A DNA stretch of 64,000 nucleotides from contig JABMCL010001782.1 in NCBI GenBank assembly GCA_018857735.1, positions 257,001 to 321,000 on the forward strand. Direction: 5' to 3'. Made by a program: the position numbers and the translations under genes. Each line of letters begins with the position of its first letter. Within the stretch, counting starts at the first letter, position 1. Source of the stretch: Alviniconcha marisindica. Lineage: Eukaryota; Mollusca; Gastropoda; Provannidae. The notes beneath the pieces were generated by a model. It had not been told where the DNA came from, did not search any database, and worked only from the letters and a program-made list of their open reading frames with translations. Shown here piece after piece: positions 48,501 to 59,185 of the stretch.

Positions 48501-51500
48501 TTTTGAAGGGGGGTGGGGCAGTAATTGGATTTTAATGTCCTGTCAACTGCACAGGGTCACCTCAGGACAGAGAGGAAAAAAAGCAACAAACTTCCTGGTG
48601 GTTTTTTGTCCCTCACCCCCTCCTCAAAACTTGTCAGATAAGGGCTTGTGCATCAATTTGCAAGAAAATTGCCATGCAATCCTTTGCTAAGGGAAACATT
48701 CCAAGCACGCACAGCCTTACTATACATTTTGATCCACATTACATGCAAACAATCTGTTTCTGGTGTGTCTATTGTTGATAGGAAGAACTTCAAAAGGAAA
48801 GGGGGGGAAAAACTGGCAGACATATTGATTGGAACAAGGGAAGGCGTGCCTGCTTCAATGTTCCCCGTCCCCATGGCACTGTGCACTGTTTGGCTGCTTT
48901 CATACAAACTGGCTACCTGGGGCTTTAAGCTTCATCAGCATTCATACAAAAAAACTACATGAAGTCATCGACTTCACTTCTTTTAACAAAAAGAGAAAAG
49001 AAAGGGGGAAAAAACTGACAAAAACTGAAATATCAAAAAGTATCAGTACGCAAAGCCATTCTAACTTTCACTTTAGCTGAAAAAATGTACGGGTCTTTCA
49101 GAACAAAAGGCCATCTGAACACACTGTTTATTCACAAAGTCTATTTTGGCTATAAGAATGTGGCTGGGAGGGTTGGGGCTGAAAGGGTATGGGGGTATTC
49201 AACATGCCTTTTTAACACTAACAGCCACATCATCATCAAACAGAATTTGTTGGTTTATTTTTAATTTTTAGCACAACTGTCTTTGCTGCTTTTGCTGTGA
49301 ACTGCACTAGGTGTAATCAGCATTGGTTCACTGCCCTGATGTAACCACTGTGAGCCACTGGCTGTTAGATGATGCCAGCAATCAATCTTAGTGGCTTTCA
49401 TTTTTGTGCGCGCGCGTGTGTGTGTGTGTGTGTGTTCTGTGTTTCATCATGGTGTTGGGATTAGATTCTACTTTGTTGGTTGTCCACTTTTTTTCTTCTT
49501 TTGTGTGTTGGGTGGGTGGGTGGGAGGCAGCGGGGCTGGTGGGGTGGGGGGGGGGGGGGGGGTTTGTTTTTTGATGGTGGAGCTTTCTTGTTGATGTTGT
49601 TTGTTTGGGGCAGATGTAGGGGACGGTAAAAAGATGAAATATATATGTATGTTGTACATATATATGTCTCTCTATATATGACTTAGTGCCAAAAGGTGCG
49701 CATGCAAGGGGTTATGCACTTCAGTTGAAAATAAAACATTGTTGAAAACTGTTTTTATTTGAAATGTTGTGTTGTGTACTTGCATGAATGAATGAATATA
49801 TAGTACAGATAATTTCAGCAACCAGGCTGTGGTTGATTTCAAGATACAGTCATCACACACTGAAAAAGCGCCGATCGTTTGATATTGTTGTAATAGCCGA
49901 CGTCCCTACAAGATATCTAATATTTTGTACAAAACAAACGAGAAAGCAGTCTCTTTTTTATTGACACATCCAGCACGTCACGTGACCTTTCCTGAGCGCC
50001 TTCATTCTCCCGGCCGCATGGCGTGTCTTTGTTCAGAAACATCAAAAGGTGTGTTGTAGTCTCCTTCAGTGGTCCGACGTAGGTACAGTGGTCTGATGTA
50101 GAACATGCACTGTGCGTTTTCAGGAGTTTATTGAGATTATTTTCAAGTTTTCCGCTGATTTGGGTGTGCGAAATGAAAGTACTGTGAAAAGTGGCATCTT
50201 CCCGCACCCGTTTTTTCATACTTAGCCGAGTACAGCATGAAGAATTTCATTAAAAGGCAATATCTTGTAAATCTTACATGCAACTGTTGATTCAGGATGT
50301 GTACTCAATTTCATCAAAAACTTGTCAGTTATAAGTGCATGCTTTTTGTGGACTGTTTAGTGGTGTTGCGAGAATATTTTGTTAACTGAGCGAGAGTAAC
50401 TAAGTTACAGTTGTTGTTTTTCTGGAAGTAATTTTCGTCCTGAAAGTTATGTCAGACGTCATTTTTGCCACACAACTGTTGTTGTAACATGATGTAAAAC
50501 ATTAAACTTTTAAAGTTTAATTAAGCCCAGCAGATGTTAGTAATACTAATAGCGGTTCTGAGAACTGAGTACTGATTTGTGTAGAAGTCATGGTGTGTAG
50601 GTTTGACATGTTTGTGCTGAGCATATCAGTATTGGGACAGTTGCTGGTTATTGGGTTAATAATTTCACATTCATAACACTTCAAATTCATTGACATGACC
50701 AGGGTATGCGGAACTGAGCGTACTCCTGAGCCAAGTGGTACAGCCAGGAGGAAAACATAAAAGGGACAGTTGCAGACGGTACAGAGAGAGGCTGGCCGCA
50801 GAGAATCCACATCTCGAAGATGCGGGGGGGGGGGGGGGGGGGTCTGGACTTAATGTTAATTACCTTGATAAAATCAGGTCATTCTGATTTGTTTTTGTTA
50901 GACTGATCCAAGCAAACAGAATGTTTTCTATGCTAAAAATTGGGGAAATGTTATTTTGTTGTAATACTGATGTAATACAGCAATTTGTTTCATTTAATTT
51001 TTATGACTTGTTATTAAATGCAAACTGAGAAAAAATCTTCTCACTGTGTTTTTGCATGCACTTGTATGGCTGATTATAGTATATTGCATGAAAGGGTGTG
51101 TTACTTGTTATATAAAAAAAATCGAGTTATGGGTTTATGTCGCCCATCAGATATTACAACAATCAACATGTCACAATCATGTTTAAATTATATGAGTGTA
51201 CAAAATTTGGCACAAACATAGTAGGGGAGATGTGCACTAATAGTGTGACTTGATTTTGTGCATACTTGTGCAAAACTGAAGACACAATGAACTATGCATG
51301 TTGTAATATATGATGTACAACATGCAGCCTTTTATGACCTTTGTCAGCAAATATCTCCAAAAGTGCACAAGTTTTTTTCTTTTGCTTTTAAGAAATCTTT
51401 CCTAGCATCGTGCACATTCTAAAAACACAACTAGTTTCAATGTATCATCAACTTTACTTTCTACCTCCTTTGTCCTGTTTTCATGCACACCTTTTGGCAC

Positions 51501-54500
51501 TAAGTCATACATACATATATGCTTCATGTGAACTTCATTTACACATGGTGGTGACATGGGGAACTGCACTGATTACCGGAAAGACCAGCAGAGCAGTGAA
51601 GTAACAAGGTTTTATAACCACCATCCCCTCTCACAGCAGTGCCAGACACATCACAGGGCAAAGGAAGGGCGGATCAATACAGGACACATGAGATGAGTGA
51701 TCAGATTGGCAGCTCCTATTGTATGCTGGCTGGGGCTTCCCACCACGCTCCTCCCTCCAGACATTATCAATACTCACTGACAGCTAGCCACCATTAGGTA
51801 CACATATTCTGCTTCACACACATGTCAAACTACATACAGCCCTTTTAGCATAACCTGGCACCACAAGGATTCTACTCAGACTGTCGAAGTAACAGACAAA
51901 ACACGTACACATATATATATAAACAAATTAACAGTAATGGAAGTATTTGTAGGGTGCAAAATCTTGTCTGCCAGGACAATTCTAAGTGCGCACACACACA
52001 TACACGCAGAGGCCATGTCTGATTTCAAAACGGAAACTCCTATCATTATGTTTGCCTTCTGCACAAATGTTTAATAACCATACAATAACACTGACTGCCT
52101 ACTTTCCAAATGAAAGACAAGCAGATCCAATTTCATTCCTCTCACGGTTTGTTAGTGTTTATGTCTGTGCACAGCTTGAAAAAGAAGTTTAACCCAAAAT
52201 GATGTGCACATTGTGTATTGTCTTATTAAAATATACAAAAAAATCAAGCTATTGTGTATTTTGATCTAATAATGCAATAGGTGTGAGCAGGCTCTTTTCT
52301 TTGACTGGGGGAGTGGGTAGATGGCAAGAGAAATTCAGAAAATTACAGAAAAATGCCTTTACTTAACATACTTTCTGGAGGTTGTGTGTGTGAGCTTGCA
52401 TGCGAGTGCACACATATGTGGGGGGGGGGGGGGGGGGGGCTTTTCTTTTTTGGAATATGTTTAGAAACATGCACAGTTGCACATTCTGTTTATCATAAAT
52501 GATTTCACTGCTCTTTATGGGATTTGCAATATTACGCAATACACCAAGCGAACCCAGAAGCAGAAGCCTCCCGAGACAGCGCCTTACTTAGACCTAAAAT
52601 GAACAAAAATTGGGATCAGGACAAGCTTTCTACAGCTCATCTCCTGTTCTGGGCTGTTGCTTAGCAACAAAAAAATGACAAGTGACAGCCCTTCACCAGG
52701 GAGATCACGCTTCAGTGGGCTGAAACATCAAAAATTTCCATAAATAGCACTCTGATAAGGACAGGGCCATATTTCTGGAGCAACCCAAGCACCCTGCCCC
52801 TCCCCTTAAGTCTCTCCCCCCCCCCCCCCCCCCCCCCACCCCCCAATCCATCTCAACTTATACAACTTTCAATGGTTAGTCTGGCCTGACAAAGAAGTGG
52901 GTGGTTGCTCCTAGCAGAGTCTGCTGTATATATATATCTCTTCTACTTCTGGTGCTGTCCATTCAGCTCCAGCTCCATGTATTTCAGTCACCCTTCGCTG
53001 TTCATCCTCCTGTCTTTTTCTTGTTTGAAGGAAAGCAGTAATGAGTAAGTTGCGTGCAGAAGGAGGGAGCTTGTGTTTTGGAGTTAAGCATGAATATGAA
53101 ATCAATAAACTATTGAAAGTGTGTTGTTGTTTTTTAATGCACTACAACCTGTGCCTTTCCAACTACTACCAATGCTAAACCGCTTCAACGGAGCTGCGAG
53201 GAATAGAGTGTTTGTGGCTCTAAATGAATACCTTCCTAGTTCTTAAATGGGGTTATATCATACGCCAATTCACAAAATAGGCAAGTACCTCACACCATCA
53301 ATTAAATAATTTTAAAAATAATTTTTAACCCCAAGCCATGACAGCCATGCAGGAAGCAAAGCTTACAATTTATACTGAAAATTTCTACCTTAAAAATTAA
53401 ATGGTATGCATCACTGCCACAGGCTTTGTGGAAGAGACCAAGATGACAGAGACCAACATGGAGTAAACACTGGTGGTAGCACCAGTGACCAGTGTTTGCG
53501 TCTCTGTGATACCAACAGCTACTGAGCTAGTGACCCGAGTTTGTCTCATGGCTAAGAAGTGACTAAGAAGAGTAAGGAGTGAGTACTTACAGCCTTGAGT
53601 GCTTTGACCGCATCCTCGCAAACTTGCATGCCCCGAGAATCAAACACCTCTGTGCATCCCAAGTACTGGAAGAGAAAGACAGATGAATAATGTACACACT
53701 AGTATTACAATCAGGAGATCTGCCAATTCATGACAGCAATACTGATCGCCAGTTTGACTCTGCACACTCTGATGATATACATGAATAAAATCAAAGTTTC
53801 ACTTTCTGTTTTACCTTCAGTATCACTGCTAACATTTATGTCAATTTTTTTTTTTTACAATGACCAACGAGGGGCTACATCTTAAGATGAAGGATTGAAT
53901 TTGAAAACAGAGGTTGTATAACATATTCATGATAATGACAACACATGCAACAACACATACATCACAATGCTTCAATCTTATTTTCAGGCATGTGCAAGTC
54001 TAGATGTACTGCCAGTGCACAAGGAAATAACAACTCTCTGGTCACAGTTGTATTCAGTACAAGCCTTACAAGTTACATAATTTACACAAATCAGCTTATT
54101 TCTTCATTCAATGCAAAATGATAGCTCAAGTGAAAACTGAGCACAATAATACAAAACAGAGAAAAATGAGTATTACTGAATCAATGAATTCATGTGCGCA
54201 TGGCCATAATTCTTCACACACACAAAAAAGGAAAGAATTGAAAGAATGATCAAACATCAAACGATTTCATGGGGTGTGGGGGGAGTGAGGCATATTTGGG
54301 GTTTGTTTTTCATCGTTGTTTAGTTTGGGGGGGGGGGGGGGGGGGGGGGGGTTCTGCTTAGTCAAGTTAGTGGGGCTCAGACAGAGAATCAGAAAGGAGT
54401 GGTTTGCACTCACCCTGACTTGAGTAGAAGCTGCAGGTCCCTCCTCTCCGGCCTGACTTCATCATCACATAATTTCAAACTAATGATTGTGGTTGGGGGG

Positions 54501-54746
54501 GGGGGGGGGGGTGTCTTTGGGGTTTGTTTTTTGTTATTTTAGTAAGTTTTTCCCCCCACTTAGTCAAGTTAGTGGGACTCAGACAGAGAATGAGAAAGGA
54601 AAGTGGTCTGCACTTACCCTGACTTGGAAGCTGCAGGTCCCTTCCCGCACCTTCTTTTCATCTTCCTGCCACTGGTGGGGCTTGGAACATTCTGGAACAT
54701 GGTCCTTCTTCTTCCGGAAACTCAGCCGCCGCTTCAGGCTTTGCAT
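31255..54746 (-). CDS. numb: Protein numb homolog, PTB-domain endocytic adaptor (8 coding exons, 570 aa)
   Basis: Coding exons on the minus strand are 54746-54618, 53665-53591, 47362-47288, 45216-45076, 34744-34555, 33874-33650, 32706-32437 and 31862-31255. They total 1713 nt with GT-AG junctions and phase kept. Numb is a membrane-associated adaptor that is inherited asymmetrically and opposes Notch by promoting endocytosis. The sequence shows a PTB domain at about residues 26-165 with near-invariant numb blocks ([49 protein letters not shown]). A basic start ([12 protein letters not shown]) and SFRGF and KRTLSLRL hold aPKC-type serines near residues 9, 233 and 252. NPF motifs (214-216, 417-419) bind EH domains and DPF motifs (313-315, 541-543) bind AP-2. 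A Gln-rich stretch is in the last exon, and the protein ends in FEVQL. Length is close to the fly and vertebrate proteins. The ATG at 54746 is preceded by open in-frame codons, so a longer isoform is possible. Confidence 0.96.
31849..31941 (-). repeat. Tandem duplication of the numb exon-8 acceptor
   Basis: Copies at 31849-31883 and 31904-31941 share ACCTGGCATGATGGCT, the exon start CCATCATGCCAGGT on the minus strand, plus the following CA-rich tract. The outer copy keeps a usable AG (TTTTAG). If used, numb would read TIMPGV and stop. Confidence 0.85.
32031..32200 (+). repeat. Interspersed repeat, copy 2
   Basis: This is the partner of 24538-24725 in the same orientation, located in numb intron 7. 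It is about 7.5 kb away and not tandem, so it suggests an old dispersed element. Confidence 0.65.
32437..32706 (-). CDS. numb: numb exon 7: DPF motif and Gly/Ser-rich linker
   Basis: This 270-nt exon codes for residues 279-368. An acidic helix-like start ([20 protein letters not shown]) is followed by [12 protein letters not shown], an AP-2 type DPF motif, and a low-complexity Gly/Ser/Met/Gln linker. The acceptor is GTCTGCAG and the donor is GTGAGT. Confidence 0.92.
32838..33060 (+). repeat. 37-bp minisatellite in numb intron 6
   Basis: Six nearly perfect units of AGAGTCTGGCACCACTGCCA plus TAGTTACCCTGAACCAA. The homogeneity suggests recent expansion or active turnover. Confidence 0.95.
33650..33874 (-). 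CDS. numb: numb exon 6: NPF motif and aPKC-type serine sites
   Basis: This 225-nt exon codes for residues 204-278. It contains [23 protein letters not shown] and [16 protein letters not shown], matching the conserved central numb block. That block's serines are aPKC targets controlling membrane release in other animals. The acceptor is ATTTCAG and the donor is GTCAGT (weaker than consensus). It enters with two bases of a codon and leaves with one. Confidence 0.93.
34195..34545 (+). repeat. Degenerate repeat of about 113 bp in numb intron 5
   Basis: Three units of ACACAGAAGCAGTCACAAAG, then ATTAGYCACAAT and GTTGACAAGGCA, ending in (CA)n. The last unit's (CA)n at 34509-34544 stops 10 nt from the exon-5 donor. 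Confidence 0.8.
34509..34544 (+). repeat. (CA)n microsatellite next to the numb exon-5 donor
   Basis: On the numb sense strand this is a (GT)n tract starting 10 nt after the splice junction at 34555/34554. GT-rich tracts just inside an intron are known binding sites for splicing regulators. Confidence 0.97.
34555..34744 (-). CDS. numb: numb exon 5: end of PTB domain and phospho-region
   Basis: This 190-nt exon codes for residues 141-203 plus one base. [20 protein letters not shown] is the C-terminal PTB helix, followed by [17 protein letters not shown], a basic serine region also seen in fly numb. The acceptor is CCCACAG and the donor is GTAAGG. On the transcribed strand a (GT)n tract of about 36 nt begins 10 nt inside the intron. 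Confidence 0.95.
35575..35925 (+). repeat. 63-bp minisatellite in numb intron 4
   Basis: Five units of CACTACAATCAACCTGCACT, then GCCGTGTCACKGGGTCTACT, then TGCCCTGTTATGTAGCAATT. 63 is 21 codons, so frames on both strands are open; not coding. Confidence 0.93.
36327..36394 (+). repeat. (TG)n microsatellite, 68 nt
   Basis: Perfect TG repeat in numb intron 4. Confidence 0.98.
37236..37480 (+). mobile_element. 5S rRNA-derived SINE (SINE3-like), diverged
   Basis: Positions 37236-37312 resemble the 3' two-thirds of 5S rRNA. There is an AAGTTAAGCA block, then a short GC spacer, then TGGATGGGCGAC, which corresponds to the internal promoter box C. Downstream is GGATAAGACAATAAACCAAG with GGTCCC, a body segment I recall from molluscan SINEs. 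The copy is imperfect and lies in the numb 10.3-kb intron, antisense to numb. Confidence 0.65.
37749..38215 (+). repeat. Repeat of about 80-110 bp in numb intron 4
   Basis: About five units share CTGTGTCAATGCTGTCTGTC, CACACAGTAAG and GGCTGCTTTGGCA, with variable T-rich spacers. The unit contains a donor-like GTAAGT on the + strand, antisense to numb. Confidence 0.85.
40220..40268 (+). repeat. (GA)n microsatellite
   Basis: Perfect GA repeat in numb intron 4. Confidence 0.98.
40370..40590 (-). mobile_element. Possible SINE-like interspersed repeat
   Basis: On the minus strand the segment begins with a tRNA-like GGTCAGTGGTGTAGATGTTA and has TTTCAATCC about 40 nt later. Further in it has an ACCCACTCAGCTGTAAATGA motif of the kind found in animal SINE bodies. 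No second full copy is in the window to confirm it. Confidence 0.35.
40975..41001 (+). repeat. Poly-G tract, 27 nt
   Basis: The longest uninterrupted G run in the window, in numb intron 4. Confidence 0.97.
42531..42588 (+). repeat. (TA)n microsatellite, duplicated
   Basis: Two TA runs, each followed by GACATT, separated by TGATTTTA. Confidence 0.95.
45076..45216 (-). CDS. numb: numb exon 4: PTB domain core
   Basis: This 141-nt exon codes for residues 94-140. It contains the most conserved numb block ([20 protein letters not shown], then [18 protein letters not shown] and MAVKES). The acceptor is TGTTCTAG and the donor is GTAAGT. It alone identifies the gene. A 10.3-kb intron follows. Confidence 0.97.
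46062..46085 (+). repeat. Poly-G tract, 24 nt
   Basis: In numb intron 3. Confidence 0.97.
47288..47362 (-). CDS. numb: numb exon 3: PTB domain
   Basis: This 75-nt exon codes for [20 protein letters not shown] and DEISK (residues 69-93), phase 0 at both ends. The acceptor is TGTTTCAG and the donor is GTGAGT. Vertebrate NUMB has an optional 11-residue insert in this part of the PTB domain. No equivalent extra exon was recognised in the flanking introns. Confidence 0.95.
47662..47830 (+). mobile_element. Degenerate tRNA-type SINE fragment
   Basis: TGGCTGAATGG at 47667-47677 fits a Pol III box A, but a good box B is lacking. The 3' part (ACAGGGTCACCTCAGGA, about 47795) recurs at about 48551-48567, and a related segment is near 56060. 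It lies in numb intron 2. Confidence 0.4.
48444..48497 (+). repeat. (GA)n microsatellite
   Basis: Preceded by a G-rich stretch, in numb intron 2. A 22-nt poly-T run lies at 48149-48170. Confidence 0.97.
49677..51509. mobile_element. 1.83-kb segment bounded by 28-bp inverted repeats
   Basis: The arms are 49677-49704 and 51482-51509 and match with one mismatch (TATGACTTAGTGCCAAAAGG core). The sequence between has no transposase-like frame and differs from its surroundings only slightly. Flanks are AT-rich, so a target-site duplication cannot be fixed by eye. It may be a non-autonomous DNA transposon in numb intron 2. Confidence 0.5.
50824..50842 (+). repeat. Poly-G tract, 19 nt
   Basis: Inside the segment bounded by inverted repeats at 49677-51509. 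Confidence 0.97.
52420..52439 (+). repeat. Poly-G tract, 20 nt
   Basis: In numb intron 2. A 22-nt poly-C tract follows at 52816-52837, about 380 nt away and opposite in base. Confidence 0.97.
53591..53665 (-). CDS. numb: numb exon 2: PTB domain
   Basis: This 75-nt exon codes for [20 protein letters not shown] and KALKA (residues 44-68), phase 0 at both ends. The acceptor is CTTCCAG and the donor is GTAAGT. YLG is the start of the second PTB strand. A symmetric phase-0 exon could be skipped without a frameshift, but that would destroy the PTB fold. Confidence 0.95.
54295..54648 (-). repeat. Duplication of the numb exon-1 3' end and donor
   Basis: Copy A (54295-54450) and copy B (54512-54648) share TTAGTCAAGTTAGTGGG, CTCAGACAGAGAAT and CCCTGACTTG plus AGCTGCAGGTCCCT. 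Copy B is the functional exon edge. Copy A keeps a consensus GTGAGTG donor after about 35 nt of exon-like sequence with a 5-nt insertion. Each copy is bordered by a long G run. Confidence 0.88.
54327..54351 (+). repeat. Poly-G tract, 25 nt
   Basis: Borders copy A of the exon-1 donor duplication. A second run of 17 G lies at 54495-54511, next to copy B. Confidence 0.97.
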
Positions 54747-54777
54747 GATATTCCGGTAGCGGTGGAACCTCTTGCTT
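54618..54777 (-). CDS. numb: numb exon 1: basic N-terminus and start of PTB domain
   Basis: The acceptor is GATGTTGCAG, just above 54777, and the donor is GTAAGTG at 54617-54611. The chosen ATG at 54746-54744 gives [19 protein letters not shown], then KPHQWQEDE and FQVR. The 31 nt before the ATG are open in the same frame ([10 protein letters not shown]). As in fly numb, an extended N-terminus from an upstream exon could therefore exist. I found no convincing upstream coding exon in 54.8-64 kb. The 3' edge of this exon and its donor are duplicated downstream (54295-54450). Confidence 0.9.
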
Positions 54778-55038
54778 CTGCAACATCAAATTTGATGGAG
54801 GGAATGAGAAAGCATGGCAGACCCTGTGGACATGATCCTTTTTTGGTACATCTTGCCTCCTTTCAGTTGTATTCCTTCTTGTAATATATTGCTATTTTCA
54901 ACTCTTCTGGTTTCTTCAGACATTTACTTAGGCTGATTTTGTTGTGAAAAGCATGATGCAACAGCTGTGCTGATACTGATATGACACCAACTGCACTGAT
55001 CAGGCTCTGATGCTTTCTCTAATGCTGATGCTCACTTT

Positions 55039-55069
<31 letters not shown>

Positions 55070-58000
55070 TACATAAATCTACCTGTGTAGACTTTCTGCA
55101 CTGATAAAAGTGGTACACAAATAACTACTGTGACCACAACAAATGTGCCAACTGTGCTTAAAGAATGTTCATGATAAAGTGTTCAAGCATGTGTGTGTGT
55201 GTGGGGGGGGGGGGGGGAATACAACAGCTGGTACTTCTTTGCAATACTACACGATTTCTGCGCAGCACCACTACACACCAACAGCTTAAAATCTCTTTGG
55301 AAGCAGACAAGATTGTACTTAAGCCATGTAAATAATGCCCCCAAAGCAGGAAGAAGTCTAGAAGTATGGGCTCCCACGCTAAACTAGGCCAACACAAAAG
55401 AACAGATTAGCAGAAGGGAGGTCTGAAGCCATCTGACTTAATTCAATTGCCAGCTTGCCTCCTTTTTTTCGGGGCGACCAGCCTGAATTAGCCCGACACA
55501 AGCACCTGAAAGCTAAAGCATTCACTTCTCAAGAAAACCTCCATTCCTTGACTGTCCACGGCTGGCATATGTCTGGGACACAGGAGGACTAATATAATAA
55601 CGAACAGCTAACTTTTAAACTTGTCAGCTCAGAGTCTGTGCTTTTGGCCAGACAACTGCAACTTGTTAAAAAAAAAAAACAATCCTAGGACACCTTGGAT
55701 ACTGGAGACTTCTTTGCTGGCTGGAACAGATTTTCATGCAACTGAACTTTGTTTTAACAAATCATGAACATGATGCAGGTGAGCAGCTGCCTAAATTCAA
55801 GCAGCTAACAATCTATCTGCAACTGTGCAAGTATCCATGTCCATCACATAAACTATAGGAAAAAAGCTGCTTGATGCAAAATCTCACAAAAGAAGTGAGT
55901 GGCAATGCAGTTTTTCTTCTTCTTCTTAATAGTTTTTGTTAGTATGGTTGTTTTTTGGGTCTGTTTGTTTGGTTTGTTTAATAAACATCATGACAATTTT
56001 AATGAGCACAAAATTATCGTGAACTTCTCTTACTGCCTAAGTCTTGGTTATTTTCAGTGTTAACGTCCTGTCATTTGCACCTGGTCAATGCAGGACAAAC
56101 ACCAATGCAAGTCAATACAGATACTCTATCACAACTCCGAGTCAGACCATAATCAGGTCAGCTACAAAACACAGGACTTTACAACAGAACTGCAACATTT
56201 GAAATCCAGCATGAGCAAAAGTGATCAAGTATACAACATGTATAATTTAATTATGTATACATTCTCATCCATTTATAACTGGCAGCTGATATTCACCTCC
56301 TTCAAAAACTTAGCCCTGGTAATTAGGATAAAAAAAAGCATTTGCTACTAATTCAATAAGCCTGTTACTGGGACTGAGCCAACTTACTCAGCCTCCATCC
56401 AAGGCCTTGAAACATATAATACAAAGTGCACGCTGCACGCAGGGAAGCTTGTTGTCCCTAATATGTCAACCCTGACATCCGAGGACATTAAGACCCACAT
56501 CATCATCATTACAGGCAAGCTTTAACCCTGGTAGTGGTACAGCTGATTCTGGAAGTGCCGACCAAGTATTCTGTGGACGATGCTTCAAGCTGCAGACTAA
56601 CTGTGGGGTGCAGAGAGTGCCTGCCCACCAGCCCTTGAGGCTGTTGCCCAATCAATGCTGATTGATGGGATACTCTGTTCCGACCTTCCTGCACTCTCCA
56701 CCTACAATTGTCAATTCCACACAACAGGTCTACAAGATTCTGAAAACTAAAATTCTTCATGCCCAGCTGGTTGGAAAGTGCATGATATACAGCTAGAGAT
56801 TATATTATATGTAGTTTTTTTATTGACGTAAGTGATACCTGACCAAATACAGCTCCCCCCCCCCCAACCTATTTTTTTTTTTTACAAAGTGACTTTTGAC
56901 ATAATTACTACAAAAACACTGCATTTAGTAACTCACTGGTAGTGGTAAACTTGTGTCACAACACACCAACACCAGCAAGAACGTCAAGGCTATATCAGTA
57001 AGTTCTTATCTTAATCTTAATCTGGTATGTGGCAGGACCTTACTTTAGGTATAAATGCAATGGGAGGGGAGTGCACGTGAGTGGATTAGATGGTGCTTTA
57101 GGTGGCGATCCATTGTCTGGAGTGCTCAAGGACTGCTGCACAAGACTACTTCAGCCATAAGCTCTTTGCGTAACACTTAACAGTATCCACCTTCCAAAAA
57201 TGGTGATAAATCCTCTGACAAAGTGTGTTGTTGCCCACTGACAGGATAATAAAAGACAGCCACACACACAATCCTCTCATCCTATGAAAGGCATTTAGCA
57301 ATGTGCAACTGCATACATGTATATATATAGAGAGAGAGAGATAGACTGAATACCCCCCAAAGTGTCCGGCTGCAGAACTCTACAACAACCGCTGGACACA
57401 AATATTCAAAGTGACTACCAGGGACTGAATTAATAAAGGCCCTCCATAATTCAACTAGGGAATATATTTTTATACAACAAAACCTGAAATTGCTCAATTC
57501 TATATTAAATGTACGCAAAATGGCTATTTTCTGTGGCACATTTGTTTTTTTTAAACACAATTTACTGATGAAATGATGCTACCAGTTTGTTGAGAGCTTA
57601 ATTATGAAAGGATGTTGGTATCAAACCTGATTCATGAAGATGTATTTATACAGTTTAGCAAGATATTTCTGCCTGCAGTTGTAAATCACAGAGTAATACT
57701 AATGCATTATGTACCCTTCCCATAACTGTATCAAAGGTAAAGAGAGTGAACAATGGTTCAAGGGTTTGTGACCAAGTATAGCAACGGCAAATCTTTGAGA
57801 AGAGAATGAACAATAGTTCAAAGGTTTCTGACCACCAGTGCTAGTGGCAGATCCACATATTGTACCTGTAGTTCAAGGTTAGGTATGCTAATCCGGACCA
57901 CACACCTACTGATCTCCCTATTCTATCTCCTGTGCCACAGTGTGGGCACCCCCACCCACTTAGGTTACCCAGCCCCAGGCTGGCACTGCCAAGAACAAAA

Positions 58001-59147
58001 TCCTTACTCCTCAAGCCCCCTGTCCTCCCTATAACACAGTATAAGGGCCAGCAAGACCGACTCCTGTCTTAATCAGTTGTAACAGTATGATCATCACTTC
58101 GGCCTGGCCTGGGTCAACAAGAAAAGCGGGCACAGCCCTTGTAGGATTTTCACTCTGTGTGGGATGGACCTCCAGAGGCCAACAGGCATATGGACAGATA
58201 GACCACATCCTTGATGAGGAGAGCCCTGCCTCTGACCTCCTTCCTGCACCTCTGTAATGGACTCTAGGGAGCGCCCACTCTTATAGTTATCTTCTGTAGA
58301 CCATTTTTAGTTTTACACTCTTAACTGACAACATATTTACTATCTGACAGAATATTTTAAACAGCATTAAAGGATTCTGGAGGAGTGGGAGGGAGAGATG
58401 GGCACAGGTACTGTTTCTATTTTAAACTGGTTATAACATTCACACTGCAGCAACGTCTCATTACACACACACACATACGTGCGCAGGTGCATGCGCGCAC
58501 ATGTAAAAAAAAAACCCAGCAAAAACATTATCTCACTACACAATGATTCTTTTTTCCCCATGTCAAAAACTGTTGTCATGCACTGAAAAAACACACTCAA
58601 CTAAGCACCAATGAGCTGCCAAACTGTTGCAGTGTTCTACCACTTACTGCAACCACCAATGGGCCACTAAAGCAAATGTGCTGCATTTCTCCCCATCATT
58701 CCAGCCAGTGTGCAGCCGCTCTTGCTTTCAAAGTCTGTGTGACTGTTCAGAGGGCATGAAGTGGCTAGATGAAATTCTGGGAGCAGTGATTTTTTTAGTT
58801 GGGACTCTGGGTTTAACTTTAAGGCTACTAAACTGTGAAAAGCAAACTGCATTAGACCACGTTTATGAATACAAGCTCTGCTGGCACAGCTGACACTAGT
58901 GAAAGACTTAAAAGTCGATGTCCTGTTTAATTTTCAAGTACTGGTTCAAGGTTAAGTAAATGTGACTTTGAAGTTCAAAATAATGTGTTCTTTCTAAATC
59001 CTCGGAACTCAAAACTCTATGAACAACCTATGATTGTTAACACAAAAGCAACACAATATATATTCAAGCCATTACTGCTTACAAAAAGACTTAGTCTCTG
59101 TGGGTAAGGTATGACTTGGAAATAAACCTGGAAAAATGTGTCTTGGT

Positions 59148-59185
<38 letters not shown>

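Noticed and set aside
49917..50219. 100-codon minus-strand frame inside the inverted-repeat segment
   Set aside because: Considered as a transposase remnant, but no DDE-type or DNA-binding motif is visible.
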